Below, piece by piece: positions 1-8,419 of a DNA stretch of 64,000 bases. Each line of letters opens with the position of its first letter. Position 1 is the stretch's first letter. The DNA is taken from NCBI GenBank assembly GCA_951812895.1, contig OX638333.1, forward strand, positions 2,398,001 through 2,462,000. The letters run 5' to 3'. Source of the stretch: an uncultured Roseovarius sp. (GTDB taxonomy: Bacteria; Pseudomonadota; Alphaproteobacteria; Rhodobacterales; Rhodobacteraceae). Under the pieces are notes generated by a model. The model saw nothing but the letters and a program-made list of their open reading frames with translations. It did no database searches and had not been told where the DNA came from. The position numbers and the translations under genes are program-made.

Positions 1-229
1 CCAACAGCCCGGCATAGTCGCGATCCTGAATGAATTGAGTGAGCCGTTTCCAACGATGCTCTCGCATCCGCTGCAGATCCGGCAGGGCCAGCCCGGCCGC
101 TTCCCATTCGCGATAGGCCAGCTGCGTCGGCCCGATCTCGATCCGGTCCGCGTCATTGGGAGTGTTGTCACCAAGCCTTGCACCCTTGTTGGGGTCAATT
201 TTGCGCGCGTCGCGATAATGTTGCTGCAT
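1..229 (-). CDS. dddP: DMSP lyase DddP, N-terminal part (gene runs off the left edge)
   Basis: The minus strand carries an open frame from an ATG at 229 to the window edge, 76 residues beginning MQQHYRDARKID and containing LGDNTPND, DRIEIGPTQLAY and AGLALPDLQRMR. I recognise this as the N-terminus of DddP, the M24-peptidase-fold lyase that cleaves dimethylsulfoniopropionate into dimethyl sulfide and acrylate. The metal-binding catalytic domain lies outside the window, so its integrity cannot be judged. A purine-rich GGGAGAG precedes the start. The neighbour to the right is divergent. The call rests on recall of roseobacter DddP N-termini, not on a search. Confidence 0.88.
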   Translation of the reverse strand, partial: MQQHYRDARKIDPNKGARLGDNTPNDADRIEIGPTQLAYREWEAAGLALPDLQRMREHRWKRLTQFIQDRDYAGLL

Positions 230-475
230 GGCGGCTCTCCCTATTTGCGATCAACCTGCAAAAGCCACGCGGGAACTGCACGCCCGATAGCGACCTATTT
301 CATGTCGCAGAGCGTCCTGCCATTGCGCCCGCGCGCCGACAGCAATAGCCTGACCCGATGAAGCCATGTCTTGTCATAATGGAACGCCACGCGCATCACC
401 GGCGCAAGGCGTTTGAAGGATAGCTAGGGAAACCTTTGCTCTTCTTTCATTTTCCTTTGCCCAAGGCTTCCCAAC

Positions 476-1456
476 ATGACCGAATTCACCAACATCCCCG
501 TCATCGACGTTACTGCAATCCATGGCAGTGATACCGCCGCCAAACGCCAACTGGCCCGGGAATTTGCCCACGCCTATGGCACCACCGGATTTGGCTACAT
601 CCGGAACCACGGCATTCCCCAGACCCTGATTGACCGGGTTTTTGCCGCCTCAGCCCGGTTTCACGCCCTGCCACATGCGGTAAAAATGGCGGTGGAACTG
701 AACGCCCTGCATCGCGGCTTTATCCCGATCAACACATCGACGGATGTAAACTCAAAACTGGCAGACGTGAAAAAACCCAACCAGTCTGAAAGCTTTATGA
801 TCATGCGGGAGGACGCAGCCGATGCCCCCGACGTTCTGTCCGGCGGCTACCTGTCCGGCCCCAACCAATGGCCTGATCTGGACGGGTTTCAGGCAGATGT
901 CACCGCCTACCACGACGCCCTGACCGGTCTGGGCCGCAAACTGATGGAAATCGCGGCATTGTCCGTCGGGGCCGATCCGGCAGCACTGTTGCCGGTGTTT
1001 GAGCGCCCCACAACCTGGCTGCGCCTGCTTTACTATCCTCCCACGGGTCCGGTGGCAGAGGACGGGCTTTACGGCTCGGCCCCTCACACAGATTTCGGCT
1101 GCCTCACCATTCTGGCCCAGGACGATGTGGGCGGGCTGCAGGTTCAAACACCCGCAGGGCACTGGATCGACGCGCCTCGCATCCCCGGCACGTTTGTTGT
1201 CAATGTGGGCGACATGCTGCACCGCTGGTCCAATGGCCGGCTCCTGTCAACGCCGCACCGTGTGATCAACCCTTCTGGTCAGGCCCGCTATTCCTGCCCT
1301 TTCTTTTTTGACCCGAACGTAACCACAGATATCGCACCATTGCGGTGCTGCGTGACCGAGGAGACGCCAGCCCGGTTTGATCCGACTAATTTTGGTGAAT
1401 TCCTGAGGGAAGAGCTGGAGGCGGGCTATGACAAACATAAGAAGGCGGATAGCTGA
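476..1456 (+). CDS. 2-oxoglutarate/Fe(II)-dependent dioxygenase, isopenicillin N synthase-like
   Basis: 326 residues, usual for the family. An N-terminal DIOX_N-like segment (about 5-120, IPVIDVTAI and GFGYIRNHGIP) is followed by the 2OG-FeII domain. The Fe-binding triad is visible: PHTDFG gives His204 and Asp206, and a distal His lies in LSTPHRVINP. A 2OG-binding R-x-S follows as ARYSCPFF. Family members hydroxylate or desaturate small molecules using O2 and 2-oxoglutarate; the substrate cannot be read from the sequence. The gene is divergent from dddP with about 250 bp between starts. The ribosome site is weak (CCAAGG) but this ATG fits the family N-terminus. Confidence 0.85.
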   Translation: MTEFTNIPVIDVTAIHGSDTAAKRQLAREFAHAYGTTGFGYIRNHGIPQTLIDRVFAASARFHALPHAVKMAVELNALHRGFIPINTSTDVNSKLADVKKPNQSESFMIMREDAADAPDVLSGGYLSGPNQWPDLDGFQADVTAYHDALTGLGRKLMEIAALSVGADPAALLPVFERPTTWLRLLYYPPTGPVAEDGLYGSAPHTDFGCLTILAQDDVGGLQVQTPAGHWIDAPRIPGTFVVNVGDMLHRWSNGRLLSTPHRVINPSGQARYSCPFFFDPNVTTDIAPLRCCVTEETPARFDPTNFGEFLREELEAGYDKHKKADS

Positions 1457-1544
1457 GCAACACCACCGACCAGCCAGGCAGACATTGCTTCGCCAGCGTG
1501 ATACCCCTGTCCCAATGCCTGCCAAAGTTTGAATGAGGTTCGCA

Positions 1545-2321
1545 ATGTTAAAGTTCGATGCCAAAACCGCCCGTCTTTTGGATTCAGCCTATCAGGGCGC
1601 AGATATTACGCGACGGCGGCAAGGATCGTTCGATGCCCTTCAACCTGCCCCGGGGGAAATCATTATGGACGTTGGCTGTGGCAATGGCCTGCTTACCGCT
1701 GAGCTGGCCAGAGCCCTGGGTTCCAGCGGGCGGGTCATCGGTGTTGACCCCAGCGACGATATGAGAAAATCGGCGATAGAACGCTGCAAAGATTTCGATT
1801 GGGTGGAAATCGTGGAAGGCTCGGTCAGTCAATTGCCGGCTGGCCCCGAAAGCGTTGACAAGGCTGTTTCGGTACAGGTCTTTGAATATCTCAGTGACAT
1901 TCCCGGTGCGATCAAGGAAATTCACCGGGTGCTAAAACCCGGCGGCAGGCTGGTTATCGGCGACATCCATTTTGACAGCCTGGTCTGGTTCAGCAATGCG
2001 CCCGATCGTATGGCACGCATGATCGCTGCCTGGGATCACCACTTTGTTGAACGTTCCGTCCCGGCACTTTTGCAGCCTATACTAAAACAGACTGGATTTG
2101 CGGTTGAGGCCATTCACCCGATCACAATCTGCGACCATCAGCTTAGGCCCGATGGTCTGGCAAATATGATGATAATCCTGATGGAGAATTTTGCTGCATC
2201 CAATGGACACATGTCACCGGAAGAAGCCAGAGAATGGGCTACGGAACAAAGAACCCTGGCCGCAGAAGGGGCATTCTTTTTCTCGATCACACATTTTGTG
2301 GTGAGTGCAAACAAGATGTAA
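1545..2321 (+). CDS. class I SAM-dependent methyltransferase
   Basis: About 258 residues with a UbiE/Methyltransf_11-type Rossmann fold: motif I VGCGNGLLTAELA, the acidic end of strand 2 in GVDPSDDM, and a post-I segment VSVQVFEYLSD, with VLKPGGRLVIGD as the motif III region. It should transfer a methyl group from S-adenosylmethionine to a small molecule; nothing identifies the acceptor. The ATG at 1545 is preferred to one at 1533 because GAGG at 1535-1538 is spaced six bases from it. It follows the dioxygenase by about 90 bp on the same strand, so co-transcription is possible. Confidence 0.8.
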   Translation: MLKFDAKTARLLDSAYQGADITRRRQGSFDALQPAPGEIIMDVGCGNGLLTAELARALGSSGRVIGVDPSDDMRKSAIERCKDFDWVEIVEGSVSQLPAGPESVDKAVSVQVFEYLSDIPGAIKEIHRVLKPGGRLVIGDIHFDSLVWFSNAPDRMARMIAAWDHHFVERSVPALLQPILKQTGFAVEAIHPITICDHQLRPDGLANMMIILMENFAASNGHMSPEEAREWATEQRTLAAEGAFFFSITHFVVSANKM

Positions 2322-2410
2322 TCCCTCAGGTATCGCATGGTCGCGTATCTGACACAGGTAGGTTCGCCTGCCGCATGCTACAACCTAGAACGTGTTACCC
2401 GAACGGACGC

Positions 2411-2458
2411 CGGAAACACAAACACGGCCCACCCAGTCCAATGGACGGATAGGCCGTG
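2411..2458 (-). terminator. probable rho-independent terminator of the GST gene
   Basis: CACGGCC (2423-2429) pairs with GGCCGTG (2452-2458), with an inner GTCC/GGAC pairing around ATT. Read on the minus strand, the stem is followed by a T-rich tail (TTTGTGTTT). It lies directly past the GST stop codon. Confidence 0.55.
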
Positions 2459-2466
2459 CTATCAAG

Positions 2467-3177
2467 TTAGCAACAACAGCCGCCACCGGCGGCTGCAGCT
2501 TTCTCGATTGGGCCTTCATCAAAGTTTGCGCCTCGGCCAAGAAAGGTCCGATCTGCTAAATAAAAGTTTGAAAACGCTTGTTCAAAATCATCTGGCACAG
2601 ATTGTTCTGCAACGCCCGTACTGGACATCGCGACTTGCCACGCCTTGACCTTTGGATAGCTTGCCAGAAAATCATAGCCAGAGTGTTTCTCAACAATCTG
2701 CGCACGATGCAAAATCGGAAGCCATGCAATATCGACCTTTCCCATGTGTGCACCGTGAAAATACGGCCCGCCACCCAACTGATTTTCCGCCTTTTCAAAG
2801 GCCGCGTTGAGTTTCACACTTCTTTCTGCAAGGGTTTCTTGATTTGCGCTTTGCATGGCAGAACACTGAACAAGGTAATGTTTGGTGGCCTGATAACTCC
2901 ACGCGCGATCTATCGCACGTTGTTCAGGCGTTCCATTTTCCGCATCCGGATCGCTGATTTCCTCGATATATTCGATGATGGCATCCGACTCGAACAAGGC
3001 CACCCCGTTTTCGGTCATGAGCAACGGAACCTGGCCCGTAGGTGAAAGCGCCAAAAACCACGCGGGCTTGTCACTCAGGTTTATGTACTCGATTTCATAG
3101 GGCATGTTCTTTGCTTCGAGTAATGCAGTAACGCGCTGAACGAATGGACATATTTTGAAACTTACGACTTTGATCAT
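2467..3177 (-). CDS. glutathione S-transferase with a Gly/Cys-rich C-terminal tail
   Basis: 236 residues: a thioredoxin-like N-terminal domain (1-80) with SFKICPFVQR, where the CPFV cysteine is the usual catalytic position of omega/beta-like GSTs, and the glutathione-binding QVPLL and ESDAIIEYI motifs. A helical C-terminal domain follows. The last residues read EKAAAAGGGCCC, an unusual glycine then triple-cysteine tail not typical of GSTs. A good ribosome site (AAGGAAAG) precedes the ATG. It lies 65 bp downstream of a SigZ-type sigma factor on the same strand, so the two are probably one transcript. A role in thiol or electrophile stress is inferred. Confidence 0.85.
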   Translation of the reverse strand: MIKVVSFKICPFVQRVTALLEAKNMPYEIEYINLSDKPAWFLALSPTGQVPLLMTENGVALFESDAIIEYIEEISDPDAENGTPEQRAIDRAWSYQATKHYLVQCSAMQSANQETLAERSVKLNAAFEKAENQLGGGPYFHGAHMGKVDIAWLPILHRAQIVEKHSGYDFLASYPKVKAWQVAMSSTGVAEQSVPDDFEQAFSNFYLADRTFLGRGANFDEGPIEKAAAAGGGCCC

Positions 3178-3242
3178 TTGTCTTTCCTTTGTGTTGCTTC
3201 AATCCGTAAGACGGTCAGCGATGAGAAAAGACGAAATTTAAA

Positions 3243-3785
3243 TCAGCAATTGTCGCAGGCATTTGATTTTGGATCAAAATCCGCAATGTTGCCACGTGTA
3301 TCCAAAGTCAAATGACAGCATTGCTCAAACACGGCACGCAGTGCATTTCGCCCGCTCTGCACCCGGGATTTAAGTGTGGAATACGACAGCCCTTGTTCTT
3401 GCGCATATGCCTTCTGAGATTGCCCCTCAATGTCGACCGCTTTGAGCAGTTGAGCGGTCTCGTCAGGCAGGGCCGCAATAAATGGCTCAACACATCGTTC
3501 AAGATCACGCCGAACCTCCGGACTGCTATCTTCGTACCAAAGATCATCGGGATGGATGTCTTTTGATCGGCTGTTACTCCGATAGTGATCAATGATTGTA
3601 CGGTGTGTGATTTGAAACAGCCAGGAATGAACCTTAGACGTATCTTCCAACTTCGGCAGGCCCGCAAATACCTTTATCAAAATCTCCTGAAGCAAGTCGT
3701 CTACATCCGAAGAATTTGAAACCCTTGAGTGCAGAAACGCCTTAATCCGGTTTCGATATTGCGACCAAACCTCTTCTATATTCAT
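3243..3785 (-). CDS. sigZ: ECF RNA polymerase sigma factor, SigZ family
   Basis: 180 residues. Region 2 covers about 5-75 (DVDDLLQEILIKVF, SWLFQITHRTIIDHYR) and region 4 about 105-155 (GQSQKAYAQEQGLSYSTLKSRVQSGR). The C-terminal extension carries CCH and a terminal CDNC, cysteine pairs that could bind metal or respond to redox state. The start at 3785 is chosen over the longer frame (to 3902) because GGAGG lies seven bases upstream and the protein then begins MNIEEVW, as SigZ proteins do. No anti-sigma gene is adjacent; the cysteine tail may itself be the sensor. It sits upstream of the GST and is divergent from a quinone-reductase-like gene. Confidence 0.85.
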   Translation of the reverse strand: MNIEEVWSQYRNRIKAFLHSRVSNSSDVDDLLQEILIKVFAGLPKLEDTSKVHSWLFQITHRTIIDHYRSNSRSKDIHPDDLWYEDSSPEVRRDLERCVEPFIAALPDETAQLLKAVDIEGQSQKAYAQEQGLSYSTLKSRVQSGRNALRAVFEQCCHLTLDTRGNIADFDPKSNACDNC

Positions 3786-3958
3786 ATCGCGCCTCCAATG
3801 GGCAAAATGGATCACATGATGGCCGGTTTCAATGCTCACTTTGCATCGAAAATTTCTTCTTGACCTCAAGTAGGCTTGAGCTTTCAGACTGTGCGCGAAC
3901 AAACGACCTCACGTGGCCTTTCCGCCGCCCAAAAAGAACAATCTCTTGGTGTTCACGC

Positions 3959-4564
3959 ATGCATGTATTAACCGTCCTCGATCACCCAAATCCAGACTCT
4001 TTCACCGCAGCCGCTGCCCAACAATTCATGCAAGGCGCCAAAGCGGCGGGTCACTCTGTTGAGCTGGCGGATTTGCATGCCGAGGGGTTCAACCCTCTGT
4101 GGTCTATGGCCGACATCGAAGCGGACACAGATGCAAACACCGTACCGGACGTCAGATCAGAACAGGCGCGGATCGAACGGGCCGATGCGATCTGTCTCGT
4201 CTTCCCACTGTATTGGTGGGGCATGCCCTCAATGACCAAAGGTTGGGTCGACCGGGTGTGGAGCTGGGGATGGGCCTATGACCAGCTGGATGATCCGGAG
4301 AAATCCCTCCTTCGGTCGCGATCTGGAGTTCTTCTATGCCCGGCAGGGGCCAGCTCTGACGAAATGGAAGCCTCCGGTTATTTAAGCGCCCTGGAGACCA
4401 CATGGATTAAAGGCACATTTGGGTATTTTGGCCTTTCCCCCTGCAAACTGGAAGTGCTGTGCGGATCTACCGGCTCTGCCAAACGACGACAGGCGCTCCT
4501 CGAACGAAGCTACCAGATTGGCTATACCCTACTGTCGACTCGCCCCGCCGAGTCCAAGACCTAG
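3959..4564 (+). CDS. NAD(P)H dehydrogenase (quinone)-like flavodoxin-fold protein
   Basis: About 201 residues of the Flavodoxin_2 family: MHVLTVLDHPNPDSFT at the FMN-binding N-terminus, ICLVFPLYWWGMPSMTKGWVDRV in the centre, and VLLCPAGA. Such enzymes reduce quinones or related electrophiles with NAD(P)H by two-electron transfer in the cytoplasm. The ATG at 3959 is chosen because the homologous fold begins there; upstream in-frame residues are not family-like. The gene is divergent from sigZ with 173 bp between starts, so it may belong to the same stress response. Confidence 0.8.
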   Translation: MHVLTVLDHPNPDSFTAAAAQQFMQGAKAAGHSVELADLHAEGFNPLWSMADIEADTDANTVPDVRSEQARIERADAICLVFPLYWWGMPSMTKGWVDRVWSWGWAYDQLDDPEKSLLRSRSGVLLCPAGASSDEMEASGYLSALETTWIKGTFGYFGLSPCKLEVLCGSTGSAKRRQALLERSYQIGYTLLSTRPAESKT

Positions 4565-4683
4565 ATCAACGGCGAATTTACGCGCTTCTGCACGTGTCTC
4601 GCCGCTTTGAATATCCAGCTCTTCGCTGTTCTTGATTCAAACTTGGTATATGTTCAGAGGAACAGGGCAATTCGGAGCCTCAT

Positions 4684-4995
4684 GTGATTTATTTCGTGCG
4701 CCCCTTGGCAACATTTGTGCTTGCAGCAACGCTTGCAGCGTGCGGCACCACCCCAGTTGTCGACTCCAGAGGTAGTATTCCAGTAGAGACACAAAGGGCC
4801 ATCTATGCCGAATGCGCGAAACAGAAGGGTGTGTTGCATTGGATCCGCCTTCATAAGCTAAAGTCCCGAAACGGGCGTCTGATCGTCTTAGGGTCGGACG
4901 GAAGCGGTGTGACAGTCGGAGAGGCGCAGGGTATCAACAAATGTGCTTCGGAGAAAATGGATGTCATTATCGCATCCGGCGCGATTGAATTGTAA
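4684..4995 (+). CDS. small predicted lipoprotein of unknown function
   Basis: 103 residues starting at GTG with GGAG six bases upstream. The N-terminus is a lipoprotein signal: a hydrophobic core then LAACG, the lipobox cysteine at about residue 20. The mature part is short (about 83 residues) with two further cysteines (AECAK and NKCAS) that could form a disulfide. I recognise no family. It converges with the lipoprotein gene on the other strand. Confidence 0.6.
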   Translation: MIYFVRPLATFVLAATLAACGTTPVVDSRGSIPVETQRAIYAECAKQKGVLHWIRLHKLKSRNGRLIVLGSDGSGVTVGEAQGINKCASEKMDVIIASGAIEL

Positions 4996-5073
4996 CCGGT
5001 ACTTTAGTGCACTTGTACGAAGTTCAATCTATCAGAGATTTTCACTGGTAATTTATTGTTTTTACTGGAAATA

Positions 5074-5961
5074 TTATTCAACCACTTTGCTGAGGGTGAA
5101 ATCGAGGATTTTCTTCAAAAAATCGGCATTCGCATCAAAGTCGGTCTTCAGACCATCCGCATCAATTGCTCCATTTCCACGCTCAGCAACAGAAACGGCT
5201 ATTGTTACGGGCAATCCGGGCAAATACGGCATCAACGCCGACTCGCTCAAATCTAAATCTGGCGGGACAAGTCGCGCGGGCTTCAACTGACCCTTTCCTC
5301 CACCTTCGGGCTCAAAAGAATACGCTGCGCTGTACAATGGAACAGAATAGACCGTCACAGCATCCGGACCTAAACGCCGTCGTGTATCGACGAAACTTAA
5401 AGCGATCGAAACGGAAATGTTGGCGCCTCTGTTTTTTAAGTTTGACGACACCTTGATCGCCTCGACCTTCGCCAGTTTTGGGTCTGCTTCCAGAAAAAAA
5501 GCGGGCGAGCTCCCTTTTCTTTTCACATCAATTGGAAAATAGGTTTCAAATTTCTCGATGACACCCGTTTCCGAGTCTTTAAGCTCGGCCTGTCGAACAG
5601 CCACAATGCACGCAGGGGTACTAAAACTGGCCTCGTTATACGTGCCTGCCCAAGTGGCATTGAAACGCCTAAGTTTGGCGCTCACCGCTTTCTTTGCTTG
5701 TCGTTTCGCGGAAGAATAGGCCAGATCAAATAGTATTGTTCCAACTGCGGCGAGCTCTGCAGTCAGTTTTTCGGTAGATGTCGGTTCTCGCGACGCTAAG
5801 ACTTTTTTACAGGTCGTGCCTTTGAAGAACAAAACATCGATTTCCTCATTGGCGTTTACGCCCTTGCTTTCTGGCAGAGCATTGAAATCTGCTGCAACAC
5901 ATCCCGATAAAACTGCCAATAAAACGACAGGCATCGCGTATATCTGTGTAAAGCGTTTCAT
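5074..5961 (-). CDS. predicted lipoprotein of unknown function
   Basis: 295 residues with a signal sequence ending in the lipobox LSGC (cysteine near residue 21). The mature protein has a short possible amphipathic helix (TAELAAVGTILFDLAYSSAKR) and a beta-rich remainder with no motif I know. GGAGGGGATCGAAC precedes the ATG, a strong ribosome site. Probably anchored in the outer or inner membrane facing the periplasm. The locus is AT-richer than the core genes in this window. Confidence 0.65.
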   Translation of the reverse strand: MKRFTQIYAMPVVLLAVLSGCVAADFNALPESKGVNANEEIDVLFFKGTTCKKVLASREPTSTEKLTAELAAVGTILFDLAYSSAKRQAKKAVSAKLRRFNATWAGTYNEASFSTPACIVAVRQAELKDSETGVIEKFETYFPIDVKRKGSSPAFFLEADPKLAKVEAIKVSSNLKNRGANISVSIALSFVDTRRRLGPDAVTVYSVPLYSAAYSFEPEGGGKGQLKPARLVPPDLDLSESALMPYLPGLPVTIAVSVAERGNGAIDADGLKTDFDANADFLKKILDFTLSKVVE

Positions 5962-6076
5962 GTTCGATCCCCTCCATATTCAGCATTCGAATACGATGAC
6001 ACGCATGAAACCAGAATGCCCGCATACACACCTCAAGATTGAAATTACGGCAACTTACTATCGTTTTCAATAACAG

Positions 6077-6316
6077 TTACCGCACCCCCGCCTTCAGCGC
6101 CCGAAATTCCCGCATCTTTGCCTGATGCCGGTTCTCAAGGAATTCCTCACGGTTTTGCGTCACCTCCTCCAACGCAATCAAATCCTTCACACTGACCACT
6201 GCAAAGGCGTCCCGGCCGTCACGAGTGACCATCAATCTATCTCCTGTCGCCTGTTGATGATCTGAATATTCCCGCAGGTGTTTGCGAAAACTGGAAAGTG
6301 GAACCTCGTGATACAT
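6077..6316 (-). CDS. Phd/YefM-family antitoxin-like protein, no partner toxin seen
   Basis: 79 residues from the ATG at 6316. The N-terminal two thirds match the Phd/YefM DNA-binding fold: VPLSSFRKHLREY, then RLMVTRDGRDAFAVVSVKDLIALEE. Such antitoxins bind their own promoter and neutralise a RelE, Doc or PIN toxin. No toxin-sized frame adjoins it on either side: a lipoprotein gene lies downstream and a decayed gene upstream. A longer frame starting at 6361 exists; neither start has a good ribosome site. Confidence 0.7.
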   Translation of the reverse strand: MYHEVPLSSFRKHLREYSDHQQATGDRLMVTRDGRDAFAVVSVKDLIALEEVTQNREEFLENRHQAKMREFRALKAGVR

Positions 6317-6420
6317 GGCTGGGCTTTCTAATGATGACTCACCTGACACCCCGGGCTCCAAGGATTAACACCACCCAATCACACCGTTCGTTGCGGCATC
6401 CACTTTGTTTGCAACTCAAA

Positions 6421-6827
6421 CTACAGGGGATCTCGATCTTTGAGTGACAGCGCTTTATCCGGAAATATCCAAAGAAGATCAGAGCGAAGTTCTGGTTTCA
6501 CCATGTCACCAGCGACAGAACAAGAAGATTGGTCTACAACAGTGATAAATGCCATCACCTTTCCACGCGTACCATTGACCTGATATCAAAGATCGTCCAC
6601 CGCCACATTCTTCTGATCGCTCCGGACATAAATCAAATACTGATCCGATGAATTTTTGACCTCCGTTTCATATCCACAGCTTCACAGGGCCTGTTCTGCT
6701 TTGCCGATACATTGGTTAAGCGTCACGCCTTAAAACTTACTAAAATGTAGTGCCAGCAATGATCCGGCCCCGCCTACCCCGCCGTTGGAACAGAAACCGA
6801 TAGCAGCACCAACAGCACTCTTTTCAT
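6421..6827 (-). pseudogene. decayed gene for a small secreted protein
   Basis: Reading the minus strand, an ATG at 6827 starts a typical signal-peptide sequence (MKRVLLVLLSVSVPTAG), broken by TAG. After a frame change a coherent frame continues from about 6750 to a TAG at 6421-6423. It carries in-frame stops TAA (6730-6732), TGA (6682-6684) and TGA (6586-6588). Between the stops the residues look like real protein: VTLNQCIGKAEQAL, SCGYETEVKN, YLIYVRSDQKNVAVDDL, YQVNGTRGKVMAFITVV. Several lesions in about 130 codons indicate an inactivated gene. The parent family is not identified with confidence. Confidence 0.5.
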
Positions 6828-7013
6828 TCAATACACCTTTCTTCTGGTTTTCCGGGTCAGCGCCAAAGGCAAAACACGCTCGTAGCGATTTCGACCACCT
6901 CGTTTCTACCTACGCAACAGAAACGAATGATACCGGCATTCTCGTTCTCCCACCTAAATCAACTGGCATCTTCCCCGCTTGCACCCACCCCACGATAACG
7001 CTACCCAAACCCC

Positions 7014-7952
7014 ATGCGTATCATCCGTGATTATACCTATGTTGATTCATCCGACCGGGGCGCCTCTGTTGCCATTGGCAACTTCGACGGTGTGCATCTG
7101 GGCCACCAATCGGTGATTGATCTTGCACGGTCCGCCGGTGAAAAACTCGGCGCGCCGCTTGGAATTCTGACTTTCGAGCCGCACCCAAGAGAGTACTTCG
7201 CTGCTGAGGCTCCGCCCTTTCGGCTGATGGGAGCCGAGGCACGGGCGCACCGGCTTGAAAAGCTGGGTGTGGAAAGGCTTTACGAGCTGAACTTTAACAC
7301 TGCCCTGTCTGTCCTCACACCTGAAGAATTCGCCGGAGGCGTGATCGCCGATGGCCTTGGCCTGCGTCACGTGGTGGTGGGCGCTGATTTCTGCTTTGGC
7401 AAAGGTCGCGCCGGAAACGCGGATGACCTCATCCGTTTCGGCGCAGAAATGGGTTTTGGCGTTACCATCGCGCCCTTATTGCAGGGCGACACCGGAGAAG
7501 TGTCATCAACTGCCATCCGCACCGCTCTGACCGAAGGCCGTCCCCAAGACGCGGCCTCCATGCTGGGCCACTGGTATCGGGTCGACGGCCCGGTTGTTGG
7601 CGGTGAACAGCGCGGACGGGAATTGGGATACCCCACTGCCAACATGTCCATCGAAGGGCTGCACCCACCGAAATTCGGCGTCTACGCGGTGGTGGCAGAT
7701 GTGCTAGACGGCCCTCACAAGGGCCGCTATCAGGGGGCGGCATCACTTGGCATCCGGCCAATGTTCAATGGCGAGAAACCTAATCTGGAGACGTTCCTGT
7801 TCGATTTCTCGGGCGACCTCTATGGCACAGACCTGTCGATTGCGCTGGTTGAATACCTCCGCCCCGAAGAAACCTTTGACAGTCTCGACGCGTTCATCGC
7901 CCAGATGGATGCCGATTGCGTCACCGCGCGCCGTATTCTGGACGAGATATGA
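7014..7952 (+). CDS. ribF: bifunctional riboflavin kinase / FAD synthetase
   Basis: 312 residues, the normal size. The N-terminal FMN adenylyltransferase domain (about 1-180) has IGNFDGVHLGHQ, a nucleotidyltransferase HxGH-like site, FEPHPREYF and the SSTAIR loop. The C-terminal flavokinase domain (about 185-310) has GRELGYPTANM and the NLETFLFDF stretch with the catalytic glutamate. It converts riboflavin to FMN and then FAD in the cytosol. Its stop overlaps the next start by ATGA, so translation is probably coupled. Confidence 0.97.
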   Translation: MRIIRDYTYVDSSDRGASVAIGNFDGVHLGHQSVIDLARSAGEKLGAPLGILTFEPHPREYFAAEAPPFRLMGAEARAHRLEKLGVERLYELNFNTALSVLTPEEFAGGVIADGLGLRHVVVGADFCFGKGRAGNADDLIRFGAEMGFGVTIAPLLQGDTGEVSSTAIRTALTEGRPQDAASMLGHWYRVDGPVVGGEQRGRELGYPTANMSIEGLHPPKFGVYAVVADVLDGPHKGRYQGAASLGIRPMFNGEKPNLETFLFDFSGDLYGTDLSIALVEYLRPEETFDSLDAFIAQMDADCVTARRILDEI

Positions 7953-8419
7953 ACGACCCGATCCCCCGTTCAGGTCTGCGCCCCCGGTTCTGGGAAAACA
8001 CGCCGCTTGACCGGATGACCCGCAAAGAGTGGGAAGCCCTGTGCGATGGATGTGGCAAATGCTGCCTAAATAAGCTCGAAGATGAAGAAACCGGCGAAGT
8101 GGTGCTTACCTGTGTGGCTTGCCGGCTGTTTGACGACACGACATGCCGGTGCTCGCAATATGATATCCGGCACCAGTTTGTGCCCGAATGCATCACGCTT
8201 GAGCCGGGAAACCTCGACCGGAACATGTACTGGATGCCAGAAACCTGTGCCTACAAACTGCTCTGGCAAGGAAAATCCCTGTTTGACTGGCACCCGTTGA
8301 TTTCCGGGTCTGCCCAAACTGTGCATGATGCCGGGGTTTCGATGCAGAACCGCACCGTGCCAGAATTTGAAATCGCCGAAGACGATTGGGAAGATCACCT
8401 GATAGAGGAGCCGACCTAG
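7949..8419 (+). CDS. YcgN-family cysteine-cluster protein (UPF0260)
   Basis: 156 residues. The cysteine signature is clear: CDGCGKCC at about residues 32-39, then CVACRLFDDTTCRCSQY, resembling a zinc- or iron-sulfur-binding cluster of the CxxCxxCC type. A conserved tail motif TCAYKLLW follows. The family's function is not established. Start chosen at the ATG overlapping the ribF stop (ATGA). The next gene starts immediately after its TAG, so ribF, this gene and ltaE look like one operon. Confidence 0.9.
   Translation: MNDPIPRSGLRPRFWENTPLDRMTRKEWEALCDGCGKCCLNKLEDEETGEVVLTCVACRLFDDTTCRCSQYDIRHQFVPECITLEPGNLDRNMYWMPETCAYKLLWQGKSLFDWHPLISGSAQTVHDAGVSMQNRTVPEFEIAEDDWEDHLIEEPT

Noticed and set aside
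6586-6684. In-frame TGA codons as selenocysteine
   Set aside because: The same gene also carries a TAG, a TAA and a frameshift, so decay explains the TGAs; no SECIS-like hairpin was seen.
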